Assembly: GCA_958295935.1 (NCBI GenBank)
Contig: OY282385.1
Location: forward strand, 2,521,545 to 2,585,544
Reading direction: 5' to 3'
Source of the DNA: an uncultured Dehalococcoidia bacterium
GTDB taxonomy: Bacteria; Chloroflexota; Dehalococcoidia; Lucifugimonadales; Lucifugimonadaceae
Length of the DNA: 64,000 nucleotides
Made by a program: the position numbers and the translations under genes
The notes under the pieces: model-generated
The model's input: only the letters and a program-made list of their open reading frames with translations
What the model was told of the DNA's origin: nothing
The model's database searches: none
Shown here: piece after piece, positions 34,182 through 41,932 of the stretch
Layout: each line of letters begins with the position of its first letter
Numbering within the stretch: position 1 is the stretch's first letter

Positions 34182-34534
34182 ACGGGGTCTACAGTCTAGC
34201 GCTTGTCAGCGCCGGAGCAGCGAGGGGGGATGGCGCTGGCTGCGCTGGTCTAACCGCCTCATGGGACTTTGTGATCTTTTCTATTTGAGTCGGTGATTGC
34301 AAGTGTGCATTTCGGCTGTGTGTGTGGCAGGATCATCTTTGTAGTTGGAACAAGGCGCGATGCTATGGTTGCAGATCTACGTTCTTTGTACCCGGATTAC
34401 TCTTGGAATGGCCGATATATTCTCTCCGTAGTACTTTGCTTATGCGGGGGGCAGCGTATGCATCACGGAGTCGCGGTATATCTGCGTGCTTTCCCGCGGC
34501 TCCGCGCGCTGTGGGATGTGGCCCGCGCCGGGTC
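34182..34534 (+). other. Intergenic region containing the tail copy of the GIY-YIG repeat
   Basis: No gene. The part from 34439 onward is the downstream flank of the GIY-YIG array and is duplicated at 36192. The stretch 34260-34430 is more AT-rich than the surroundings and holds nothing I recognise. Confidence 0.5.
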
Positions 34535-34578
34535 TTACCTGTTCCAGGGCGGTCTGAGCGATGCTATCAGTCTGCTCT
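34439..34578 (+). repeat. Direct repeat, copy 1, 3' flank of the GIY-YIG array
   Basis: About 140 bases nearly identical to 36192-36331 with no indels between copies (constant offset of 1753). The similarity continues into the coding domain. It shows that whole units, including non-coding tails, were duplicated. Confidence 0.85.
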
Positions 34579-36178
34579 CGGCCTCCAGGCGAGCGTGCTC
34601 GTCGACTTCTATTGAATGGAACCACAGAGCTAAGTTCTCGCCGGTCCTGGTTTTCTCGTAGATGAGGTTGTTGATCCGGCAATTCGTATCCTGACCGCCC
34701 CAGTAGCAGTTCTGAGGCGAAACGCCGAATCCTGTTGTTCCCCAGCGGTCTTCCAGATTCTGGCACTCGCCGACATAGAGTGGATCATCTCCATTCGCAA
34801 GAACATATACGCCGCTCTGCTGCCAACCCTTCGCCACCAGGAACCGGCAGAACGGCCCCTGCCCGTACTTGCTCAGCGGGAGATTCTGTTCATTGCGGAA
34901 CCTGTGCTGCGGCAATTCTCCGATGACTTTGCGGTATTCGTCGCACTTCGGCAGAATCGGTCCGACGTATGAGAAGAGGATTCCGGCAAAGACGCGTCCG
35001 TTTTCCGCCGTAGCTTTCTTGCTTATCGGACCCGCCGGGGATGTCGGGGATACGGTGACAGGGTTGGCCCAGGCCGGCGACGACTCGCGCGGCCTGGATG
35101 TCGGTGGACTGGGGAAGGCGGTATGAGTGAGGTTCCAGGGCGGATTCAGTTCGGCAACCAGCTTGGCCTTGAGCATTTCGCGCTCTGCGTCGTTTTCAAG
35201 GGCGTGGAACCATAGGACAGCTTCCGCTCCCCGCTTGGCCTCGTCGAGTATCAGAGCGTTGATCCGGCAGTGAGTTTGTTGCCCTCCTATGCGAACTGCT
35301 GACGGCGTTATGCGGCCAACGAAGTTCCAAATCATTGCAAGGTTCTTGCACATGCCCACGTAGTGCGCTGCGCCGCGGTAAGAGAGAACGTAGACTCCGC
35401 TGCGCCGCCAACGGTTTTCTTGCGCAATCCTGAACCGGCAGAACGGCCCCTTGCCGTATCTGTGCATTTGCACATCGCTCGGCAGTTTCGGACTTTCCTC
35501 GATCAGCACGCCCTTACAGTCGCGCTTCGGCAGAATCGGTCCGACGTATGAGAAGAGGGTCCCCGCAAAGACGCGTCCGCTTTCCGCCGTACCTTTCTTG
35601 CTTGTCGGACGCGCCGGGGATGCCGGGGATACGGCGACAGGGTTGACCCAAGCCGGCGACGGCTCGCGCGGCCTGGACGTCGGTGGACTGGGCAGGGCGG
35701 TAGAAGTGAGGTTCCAGGGCGGATTCAGTTCGGCAACCAGTCTGGCCTTGAGCGCTGTGCGGTCTACGGCGTTTTCAAGGGCGTGGAACCACAGATCGAA
35801 GTTCTCTCCGGTCCTGGTTTTCTCGTAGATGAGGTTGTTGATTCGGCAATTCGTATCCTGACCGCCCTTGTAGCAGTTCCTAGGCGAAATGCCGCCGAAG
35901 CCTCTTGTTCCCCAGCGGTCTTCCAGATTCTGGCACTCGCCGACGTAGAGTGGATTATCTCCATTCGCAAGAACGAATACGCCGCTCTGCTGCCAACCCT
36001 TCGCCACGCGGAACCGGCAGAACGGCCCCTGCCCGTACTTGCTCAGCGGGAGGTTCTGCTCATTGCGGAACCTGTGCTGCGGCAATTCTCCGATGACTTT
36101 GCCGTATTCGTCGCACTCCGGCAGAATCGGTCCGACGTATGAGAAGAGGATTCCGGCAAAGACGCGTCGGCTTTCCAC
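34535..36178 (-). CDS. Triple GIY-YIG nuclease-domain protein
   Basis: A 547-residue protein of three tandem GIY-YIG-type units of about 185 residues joined by Pro/Ser-rich linkers. Each unit begins RVFAG.LFSYVGPILP and holds a GVYVL/GVFVL strand, a YVGECQNLEDRW helix with the catalytic Arg, and NCRINNLIYE with the catalytic Glu. The middle unit differs: NLAMIW lacks the Arg and ALILD has Asp at the Glu position, so it is probably inactive. Translation seems to begin at a GTG preceded by AAGGAAGG, a sequence itself derived from a linker. A single-domain gene lies immediately upstream. Likely a DNA nuclease linked to restriction or repair; target unknown. Confidence 0.82.
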   Translation of the reverse strand: MESRRVFAGILFSYVGPILPECDEYGKVIGELPQHRFRNEQNLPLSKYGQGPFCRFRVAKGWQQSGVFVLANGDNPLYVGECQNLEDRWGTRGFGGISPRNCYKGGQDTNCRINNLIYEKTRTGENFDLWFHALENAVDRTALKARLVAELNPPWNLTSTALPSPPTSRPREPSPAWVNPVAVSPASPARPTSKKGTAESGRVFAGTLFSYVGPILPKRDCKGVLIEESPKLPSDVQMHRYGKGPFCRFRIAQENRWRRSGVYVLSYRGAAHYVGMCKNLAMIWNFVGRITPSAVRIGGQQTHCRINALILDEAKRGAEAVLWFHALENDAEREMLKAKLVAELNPPWNLTHTAFPSPPTSRPRESSPAWANPVTVSPTSPAGPISKKATAENGRVFAGILFSYVGPILPKCDEYRKVIGELPQHRFRNEQNLPLSKYGQGPFCRFLVAKGWQQSGVYVLANGDDPLYVGECQNLEDRWGTTGFGVSPQNCYWGGQDTNCRINNLIYEKTRTGENLALWFHSIEVDEHARLEAESRLIASLRPPWNR

Positions 36179-36191
36179 CGTACCTTCCTTG

Positions 36192-36331
36192 CTTATGCGG
36201 GGGGCAGCGTATGCATCACGGAGTCGCGGTATGTCTGCGTGCTTTCCCGCGGCTGCGCGCGCTGTGGGATGTGGCCCGCGCCGGGCGCTACTTGTTCCAG
36301 GGTGGTCTGAGCGATGCTATCAGTCTGCTCT
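36192..36331 (+). repeat. Direct repeat, copy 2, 3' flank of the single GIY-YIG gene
   Basis: Second copy of the 140-base repeat found at 34439. It follows the single-domain nuclease gene and separates it from the triple gene. Confidence 0.85.
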
Positions 36332-36758
36332 TGGCCGCCAAGCGAACGTGTTTGTCGCCTTCTATTGAGTGGAACCACAGATCGAAGTTCTCGCCGGTCC
36401 TGGTTTTCTCGTAGATGAGGTTGTTGATTCGGCAATTCGTATCCTGACCGCCCTTGTAGCAGTTCCTAGGCGAAATGCCGCCGAAGCCTTTTGTTCCCCA
36501 GCGGTCTTCCAGATTCTGGCACTCGCCGACATAGAGTGGATTATCTCCATTCGCAAGAACGAATACGCCGCTCTGCCGCCAACCCTTCGCCACCTGGAAT
36601 CGGCAGAACGGCCCCTGCCCGTACTTGCTCAGCGGGAGGTTGCGCTCATTGCGGAACCTGTGCTGCGGCAATTCTCCGATGACTTTGCCGTATTCGTCGC
36701 ACTCCGGCAGAATCGGTCCGACGCGCTCGAAGTCATATCCTGCGAAGGTGCGTCCCAT
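36288..36758 (-). CDS. Single-domain GIY-YIG nuclease
   Basis: A 156-residue protein equivalent to one unit of the triple gene: MGRTFAGYDFERVGPILP, then GVFVL, YVGECQNLEDRW and RINNLIYE, so all GIY-YIG landmarks including Arg and Glu are present. It ends SLRPPWNK like the last unit of the triple protein. Since its N-terminus (FAGYDFERVGPI) is closest to the usual form of this family, it is probably the ancestral copy from which the others arose. Its ATG overlaps the stop of a small upstream reading frame (TAATG). Confidence 0.83.
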   Translation of the reverse strand: MGRTFAGYDFERVGPILPECDEYGKVIGELPQHRFRNERNLPLSKYGQGPFCRFQVAKGWRQSGVFVLANGDNPLYVGECQNLEDRWGTKGFGGISPRNCYKGGQDTNCRINNLIYEKTRTGENFDLWFHSIEGDKHVRLAAKSRLIASLRPPWNK

Positions 36759-37024
36759 TAGGCACCTGGAATCTTGGTGGGCCGTAGAACCGCGTTGAGC
36801 GTTTGCCGGTTCGAGATTGTCACGTTACGCCGCTGAGCGCTGGGATACGCGTTCATCTGAGCCTTGTCGATTCCCGTCTCTGAAGGATGGACGCCTTCAG
36901 GCCCGTCAAGCGCGGGCAGACCGTCGAACGTAGTGTTGATATTCGAGCCACAGGGCGGTTCTACGAACTTGATTCCGTCATTCCTGCCTGGGCAGGAATC
37001 CCGGCTGTCCTGGGACTCGGCCAT
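36758..37024 (-). CDS. Small reading frame of doubtful status upstream of the GIY-YIG gene
   Basis: An 88-codon frame whose stop overlaps the nuclease start (TAATG), which suggests coupling. Residues from about 20 on (SNINTTFDGLPALDGPEG) look like protein, but the first 20 residues are encoded in a repeat-like palindrome, so the true start is probably lost. It may be the 3' remnant of a larger gene that once preceded the nuclease, such as a restriction-modification partner. I cannot identify it. Confidence 0.3.
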   Translation of the reverse strand: MAESQDSRDSCPGRNDGIKFVEPPCGSNINTTFDGLPALDGPEGVHPSETGIDKAQMNAYPSAQRRNVTISNRQTLNAVLRPTKIPGA

Positions 37025-37359
37025 CCCGGCCTTTCTGAAAGTCTCTCCCGTATCTGGGGGCCGGACATGCTACGAATCGAGATACTTGCACAGTTCCGCA
37101 AGCGGGTCAACAACATGCGAGTGGAAAGTCACCGTCAGCGTAGACCTCGCGGCTCCCGGATTCCTGCCTGCGCCGGGAGACTGGTCTGTTCACAAGGCTT
37201 ATGGTACGTGTAAATGACGGTTGCACTATGTCTAGAAACATCAACACTATCTGGTCGCCTGTTTGGAAGTGTATGATCTTTCTATGTTTATGCAATAAAC
37301 GAATATGTCAAGATTATTGCATTGCTGGAATCAGCCATGACGTGGATTTAATAGCGCAT
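37025..37359 (+). other. Intergenic region with palindromic repeats and an AT-rich stretch
   Basis: No gene seen. A palindrome ATTCCTGCC-tg-GGCAGGAAT lies just before this stretch (about 36980-37000), and a related sequence with CTCCCGG/CCGGGAG arms recurs near 37150-37175; both share ATTCCTGCCTG and look like members of one dispersed palindromic family. From about 37200 the DNA is notably AT-rich. Confidence 0.45.
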
Positions 37360-38178
37360 CTAATGCGAAAAGCGGGTTACGTAGCGCACGATGGAAGAAT
37401 CATAGGGCAGGGAATGGCCGTCGAACGCGGGTTGGTTGGTGAGGTCGGTCTTGGCCATCGGGGTTCCGTTTGCCAGTTCTCGCACCGCCATCTCCGCCAA
37501 CTTGGGCAGGGAGGCCACGTCCTCGGCGTTGTATCGAATGAGCGTATCCAGCGCGCCCTCTTCTCCCTGCTGCGCCAACTCCCAGAGCAGAACTGCGTGA
37601 AAGCCGTTGAGGCCAGACAACTCGCCGGGGCGGTGCAGGCCGGTAGCGTACTCGATGCGCTTCAGCCCGCCTCGGTAGCCCAGTCTGTAGAGAACCCAGC
37701 GCAGATCGATATGGGCAAAGGCATCGGGAATGTCGGGAAACTCGGTGCGAAGAAACGGTAGGTCGAAGGAGGCGCCGTTGTAAGTGATTACCAGTCGGTA
37801 TCTACCGAGTATTTCGGGTAGCTCATCGAGGTCGTCCCCGCGCGTAAGCGCTCGGAAACCGCTTTTGTCCAGCAGCCCGACCATCGTGGTGTAGGAGTAG
37901 TCGGGAGAGAGTCCGGTGGTTTCTATGTCGAGGAATACGGCGTCGTCCAGAAAATCGGCGTAGAGTCGCCACCGCTCTCGTCCGGGCAGGCGCTGCTGGA
38001 AGTAACGGGCGTCCCGCTGAGCGAGCTTCGAGGAGGACTCCGCGAGTCCGGAGACGTGAGCCGCGTCGGCTCGTCCCGATCGGGCCAGGGCGTCCCATGT
38101 CGTCAGGCCCTGTTCCCACCACGCCTCTTCGGTGGCGGGGCCTACTCCTCTCAGATGTTGGAACGAATGGACTAACAG
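37360..38178 (-). CDS. YprB-like RNase H-fold exonuclease, probable CTG start
   Basis: A 272-residue protein. Its N-terminus has a helix-hairpin-helix-like FQHLRGVGPATEEAWW, then RWRLYADF and the DEDD exonuclease motif I as FLDIETTG, a motif II-like YNGASFDLPFLRTEF, and a final YNAEDVASL. This is the arrangement of YprB-type ribonuclease-H-like proteins. No ATG, GTG or TTG exists in this frame between the upstream stop and codon 99, although the conserved N-terminal region is fully encoded. A CTG at 38178 is preceded by GGAGAG at 5 bases and gives the expected N-terminus. It would act as a 3'-5' exonuclease on DNA or RNA. Confidence 0.78.
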   Translation of the reverse strand: MLVHSFQHLRGVGPATEEAWWEQGLTTWDALARSGRADAAHVSGLAESSSKLAQRDARYFQQRLPGRERWRLYADFLDDAVFLDIETTGLSPDYSYTTMVGLLDKSGFRALTRGDDLDELPEILGRYRLVITYNGASFDLPFLRTEFPDIPDAFAHIDLRWVLYRLGYRGGLKRIEYATGLHRPGELSGLNGFHAVLLWELAQQGEEGALDTLIRYNAEDVASLPKLAEMAVRELANGTPMAKTDLTNQPAFDGHSLPYDSSIVRYVTRFSH

Positions 38179-38233
38179 GGCTGCTCTCCGAGAGGGGAAT
38201 GGTTGTTGGGCGGTACGCGTGGCCGGGGGGAAG

Positions 38234-38866
38234 TTACTTGCGCGTATATGTACCGCTGAGGTTTCCTACTGCGATGACGCGGCCGCGCATGGCAGCGATC
38301 ACCTGGCCGCCCTTCGATCTCGGTTCCAGGGAGAGTGTTTCGGCGAGAGCGTATACCCAGAAGCGGTATTCATGGGCAGGCCCGGCAGGCGGGCATGGCC
38401 CTCCGTAGCCTATGCGCCCGAAGTCGTTCTCTCCCTGTATCCCGCCGTCGAGGTTGGTATTGGCTCTGACTCCCGCGTCCAGGCTTCTCAAATCTCCGGG
38501 CAGGTTGTAGAGGGTCCAGTGGATGAATGGGCCGCGAGGCGCGTCGGGGTCGTCTACGATGATCACAATCGAGCGTGTGCCCGGCGGGGGCGGGCTCCAG
38601 GCCAGTTGAGGCGAGGCGTCATTTCCGTCGCAGGTGTGCTCAACCGGAATATCGCTGCCTGCCTGAAAGCTACTGCTGTGGACCGTCAATTCAGCAGCGG
38701 CAGCCATATCCTGAGGCAAAACCGTAGGGGATTCAGATCCGCCGCCTCCACAGGCCAGCAGCGCGAAGGAGGTGACGGCCGCAGCTGCAAGGGCCGCCAT
38801 TGCACGGTTGATTGGCGTGTCAATCGTCCTTCGACGGATCGGAATCAGCGAGGCGTTCTGCAACAA
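38234..38866 (-). CDS. YbhB/YbcL family (PEBP-like) lipoprotein
   Basis: Up to 210 residues. A lipoprotein signal (hydrophobic AALAAAAVTSFALLAC with the lipobox Cys followed by Gly) precedes a Raf-kinase-inhibitor-like/PEBP domain: HTCDGNDASPQLAW, VDDPDAPRGPFIHW near the anion site, GYGGPCPPAGPAHEY and FWVYAL. It is likely anchored outside the membrane; substrate unknown. The start is uncertain: the first ATG overlaps the HEPN gene but provides a basic n-region, while an ATG at 38800 gives a shorter leader without basic residues. Confidence 0.85.
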   Translation of the reverse strand: MLQNASLIPIRRRTIDTPINRAMAALAAAAVTSFALLACGGGGSESPTVLPQDMAAAAELTVHSSSFQAGSDIPVEHTCDGNDASPQLAWSPPPPGTRSIVIIVDDPDAPRGPFIHWTLYNLPGDLRSLDAGVRANTNLDGGIQGENDFGRIGYGGPCPPAGPAHEYRFWVYALAETLSLEPRSKGGQVIAAMRGRVIAVGNLSGTYTRK

Positions 38867-39266
38867 AGCTCTGCACGTCGTTCGCGATCTCCAGGGCGCG
38901 GTCAGAATCGAGGCTCTCGTAAACTTCGGCAGGGATTCCTCCCGGCAGCCCGGAGGGGTATCTGGCGCCCAGGTAGTGCTTGTCGAGCAACATGGCGACC
39001 GACCTTATGAAGTCGAAAGAGGGGTCAAGGGCCATTGCGTCCTGGCAAAGGTCTGCGAGGGAGTTTCCCCATACTCTCTCGGCACCCTTTGAATAGAGGT
39101 ATCCGGCGACTGCTTTGTGTGCGGACTGGTGGCACATGAAGCAGGCCAAGGCGTGGCGACCGGCCTGGGCGGCCATATTGGCGTCCTTAAGGTCATGTTG
39201 CGACTGGGCGATCCACCGCCTGCCTTCATCAGCGCTTATAGCGTCCTGCGAATGGTCAGCCGCCAA
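38820..39266 (-). CDS. HEPN domain protein
   Basis: A 148-residue all-helical HEPN protein: RRWIAQSQHDLKDANMA and CFMCHQSAHKAVAGYLYSKG match the two conserved helices. It overlaps by 11 bases the end of a nucleotidyltransferase gene, the usual MNT-HEPN order in which HEPN is an RNase toxin and MNT its antitoxin. The classical R-x4-6-H RNase motif is not evident, so the pair may be inactive or of the non-toxic HEPN subtype. Confidence 0.82.
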   Translation of the reverse strand: MAADHSQDAISADEGRRWIAQSQHDLKDANMAAQAGRHALACFMCHQSAHKAVAGYLYSKGAERVWGNSLADLCQDAMALDPSFDFIRSVAMLLDKHYLGARYPSGLPGGIPAEVYESLDSDRALEIANDVQSFVAERLADSDPSKDD

Positions 39267-39597
39267 ATAAGACCTCCCCGTATGCCTTCATTTCGAGCAG
39301 GACCGGGTCTCTGTCTTCCAGTTCTTCAAATTCGTCCGGAGTGTAGACCATGAAACGGGCGCCTACGGAGGGGCGCAAGTGGCTAAAGAAGAAGTCCGCC
39401 CTACGGTGGAACGGCTCATTTGTATCCTGCACGAGCACCAGATCAAGTTCGGTATCCGGTGCGATGTTCCCTCTTGCGACGTCCCCCGTCAGATAGGCTC
39501 GATACACGCCAAACGGGGGAAGCTCCTTTACAAAGCGATCCAGTTCGGCCTCAAGGAGTTGCCGTCGTTGGCGGGCGAACCCGAACATCATGGGCAT
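39256..39597 (-). CDS. MNT-type nucleotidyltransferase, HEPN partner
   Basis: A 113-residue Pol-beta-superfamily minimal nucleotidyltransferase. The motif region reads YLTGDVARGN and PDTELDLVLV. Compared with the common GS...D-x-D form, Gly is followed by Asp and the first metal Asp is Glu, so catalytic activity may be altered. Strand-helix pattern and size are normal. It is expected to adenylylate or otherwise neutralise the HEPN protein encoded by the overlapping next gene. Confidence 0.78.
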   Translation of the reverse strand: MPMMFGFARQRRQLLEAELDRFVKELPPFGVYRAYLTGDVARGNIAPDTELDLVLVQDTNEPFHRRADFFFSHLRPSVGARFMVYTPDEFEELEDRDPVLLEMKAYGEVLFGG

Positions 39598-39681
39598 GGG
39601 GTCATAGTCCGGGTTTGATCGGGTCCAAACGGTTGGAGCGTGCGCTTGCTCGCTGCGTACGCGGTGCGGAGTTGCCCCGAG

Positions 39682-40707
39682 TCATACGGTGTACAGAGTG
39701 GGTGACTTTCTCGGCGGAGCGATCTCGCCCTCTGCAAGGGGGTACGCCTCCTTCTTGTAGACCTGCACTCTGTGCCGTCCAAAGTCCGGTGCGTACATGA
39801 GACCATCGGGGCCGATTCGCGCGGACGCGGGCGAGACGAATTTCTTTTCCGGTTCGGTGCTGACGCTCTCCCTGGCTCTTAGCGCAGCGACGTTGTTCTG
39901 GATGTAGATTCGGCCGATCCTGGAAAGAGTGGCGTCGCCGGTGAACTGGCGCACGTAGCGGCCATTTGGATCGAACATCTGGATCCTGTGATTTCCCCGG
40001 TCGGCTACGTATATGTCTCCGTGCTGGTCGACTTCCACTCCGGCCGGGCGGTTGAACTCTCCCTGTCCAGCGCCTGAGCTACCGAAGGACATCACGAACT
40101 CCCCGTCTGGGGTGAAGCGCTGTATGCGGTCGTTTCTCCAGTCTGAAACGAGGACCATTCCCTCGTCGTCGATAGTCACTCCCCAGGGCATGTTGAGCTG
40201 GCCCTCTCGGTCGCCCAAGGACCCGAAGGTGGAGATGAAGCGTCCGTCCTTGGTGAATTTCTGGATGCGGTGGTTCAAAGTGTCTGAGACGTAGAGATTC
40301 TCTTCTGCATCGAACGCCATTCCGGAGGGTCGGTCGAGTTCGCCTGGGGCGGATCCACGCGTTCCCCATTCTTTGATGAACTCTTCGTCGGGGCCGATCA
40401 GGATCACGGCGTGTTTGGCCTCATCGGAGACGTAGAACGTGCCTGCACTGTCCCGGATTAGCGTAACGGGCCACTCGAAATGACCGCTTCCGAAGGTGTC
40501 CAGGTCCTCGTCTTTCCAGTTGATGCGGCGAATGTTGTTTCCAATCCCGCGTTGCCTGCACAGGACGAACAGCAAGCCGTCGTCTCCAAAGGCTATGTCC
40601 ACGGGGTTCTGGGTGACCCGGCGCATTCCAAGGGTTGCATAGTATGGATAGCCTGCCCTGAGCAAAGCATAGGGGCGGCTACCGTTCATCTTTTGTGCTG
40701 CCTGCAT
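39682..40707 (-). CDS. NHL-repeat beta-propeller protein, second copy
   Basis: A 341-residue propeller, paralogue of the plus-strand NHL protein. Shared features include SRPYALLRAGYPYYATLGMRR at the N-terminus and blades with GELDRPSGMAFD, SDTLNHRIQKF, LNMPWGVTID, DWRNDRIQRF and DRGNHRIQMF. No signal peptide. The ATG follows AGGGGGG at 4 bases. It stands 41 bases after DUF1501 on the same strand, so DUF1800-DUF1501-NHL form one transcription unit here. Confidence 0.9.
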   Translation of the reverse strand: MQAAQKMNGSRPYALLRAGYPYYATLGMRRVTQNPVDIAFGDDGLLFVLCRQRGIGNNIRRINWKDEDLDTFGSGHFEWPVTLIRDSAGTFYVSDEAKHAVILIGPDEEFIKEWGTRGSAPGELDRPSGMAFDAEENLYVSDTLNHRIQKFTKDGRFISTFGSLGDREGQLNMPWGVTIDDEGMVLVSDWRNDRIQRFTPDGEFVMSFGSSGAGQGEFNRPAGVEVDQHGDIYVADRGNHRIQMFDPNGRYVRQFTGDATLSRIGRIYIQNNVAALRARESVSTEPEKKFVSPASARIGPDGLMYAPDFGRHRVQVYKKEAYPLAEGEIAPPRKSPTLYTV

Positions 40708-40748
40708 TTACCCCCCTTTTCGAGACTGTCTTTGGATGCGGTCCGGGA

Positions 40749-41912
40749 TCAGACGCCTACCAACGTCTTTCTGAACGGCTGGATCTGCTCGAAGTCTCCT
40801 TTGACGATCTCGGCCGGCTGAATGCCCATCCATTGTTCCAGCATGGTTCCGTATATTCCCCGGAAGTCTATGGTGTGCCGCATGTCTTCGTCGTTCAGCC
40901 AGTCTTTGCGCTCGATGGAGGGATATTGCGAGTAGAGTCCGCCATCGACGTTTTCGCCAATGATGAACGCGCCTCCGCCGGAGCCGTGGTCGGTACCGCT
41001 TCCGTTGTCCTGAATTCTGCGCCCGAACTCGGTAAATACCAAGACGGCGACCTCTTCCGCTGCGTCATGTTCCCGAAGGTCGGTCAGGAAATCGGTTATG
41101 GCGACCGATAGTTCGCCCAGCAGTTTGGCGTGTACCGGCACCTCCTGTGCGTGGTGGTCGTAGCCGCCGTGCTGGGTGTAGAAGATTCTGGTACCGAGGC
41201 CTGCGGTATGTACCCTTGCAACGTCTCGCAGTCCCTGGGCTATCTGGTTGTCTGCGTACTCGACGCTGGAAGAATACTTCTGCGGGGCGACTGAGATGAT
41301 GTCGGCGCCCCGCAAGACGTCCTGACCGGTCTGCCCGAGGTAGTCCATCACGGCGCCTGTTCCTATGGCGGGTGTATAGACTCGTTTGAAGGTTTCCAGC
41401 CTGCGCTGTCGTTCCTGGTGGCGTTCAATGCCGGTCATGAGTCCGTAGTTGTCGAGGTTTCCTACGGACGTGGCGGTCACTCCCGGGGCGGCCATAGCGC
41501 GCGGAAGACCTCGGCCAAAGCTCACTCCGGTGAGGGGATTCTTGCCCTCGGGGTCTATCTCCCTGATGACCTTGGCGAGCCATCCCTCGGTTGCAATAGC
41601 GTTGGGCTCGCAGGTGTGCCAGATGTCCATAGCCCGGAAGTGGGATCGGCTGGAGTTCTCATAGCCTATGCCCTGGACAATGGCGACGCTGCCGCTCTTG
41701 TAGAGGTCTCTGAGCGGTCCTGCGGAGGGGTGGAAGGCGAGATCGCCGTTTATGGGCAGTGCCTTGTCCTCCGGTATTCCGACCAGGGGGCGGACGTCGT
41801 GGTATATCCCGTTGGTGTACGGGATGACCGTGTTCATGAAGTCGTTGCCGCCGGAGAGCTGGATGATGACCAGCACCGGTTCTTTCTTACGTCCGTTGCG
41901 TCCGTTTTCCAT
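40749..41912 (-). CDS. DUF1501 family protein, second copy
   Basis: A 387-residue paralogue of the plus-strand DUF1501 protein, sharing QLSGGNDFMNTVIPY, SRSHFRAMDIWHTCEPN, FYTQHGGYDHH, FTEFGRRI and GTDHGSGGGAFIIGE. The Asp/His-rich blocks suggest a sulfatase/phosphatase-like metal site. The last residues (FEQIQPFRKT) differ from the other copy. It lies 20 bases after the DUF1800 gene. No export signal. Confidence 0.92.
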   Translation of the reverse strand: MENGRNGRKKEPVLVIIQLSGGNDFMNTVIPYTNGIYHDVRPLVGIPEDKALPINGDLAFHPSAGPLRDLYKSGSVAIVQGIGYENSSRSHFRAMDIWHTCEPNAIATEGWLAKVIREIDPEGKNPLTGVSFGRGLPRAMAAPGVTATSVGNLDNYGLMTGIERHQERQRRLETFKRVYTPAIGTGAVMDYLGQTGQDVLRGADIISVAPQKYSSSVEYADNQIAQGLRDVARVHTAGLGTRIFYTQHGGYDHHAQEVPVHAKLLGELSVAITDFLTDLREHDAAEEVAVLVFTEFGRRIQDNGSGTDHGSGGGAFIIGENVDGGLYSQYPSIERKDWLNDEDMRHTIDFRGIYGTMLEQWMGIQPAEIVKGDFEQIQPFRKTLVGV

Positions 41913-41932
41913 GGCGTGCGGTCTCCTGCCGA

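Noticed and set aside
34439-36331. Duplicated 140-base flanks as attachment sites of an integrated element
   Set aside because: The similarity continues into the GIY-YIG coding units with constant offset, so it is explained by tandem duplication; no integrase is present.
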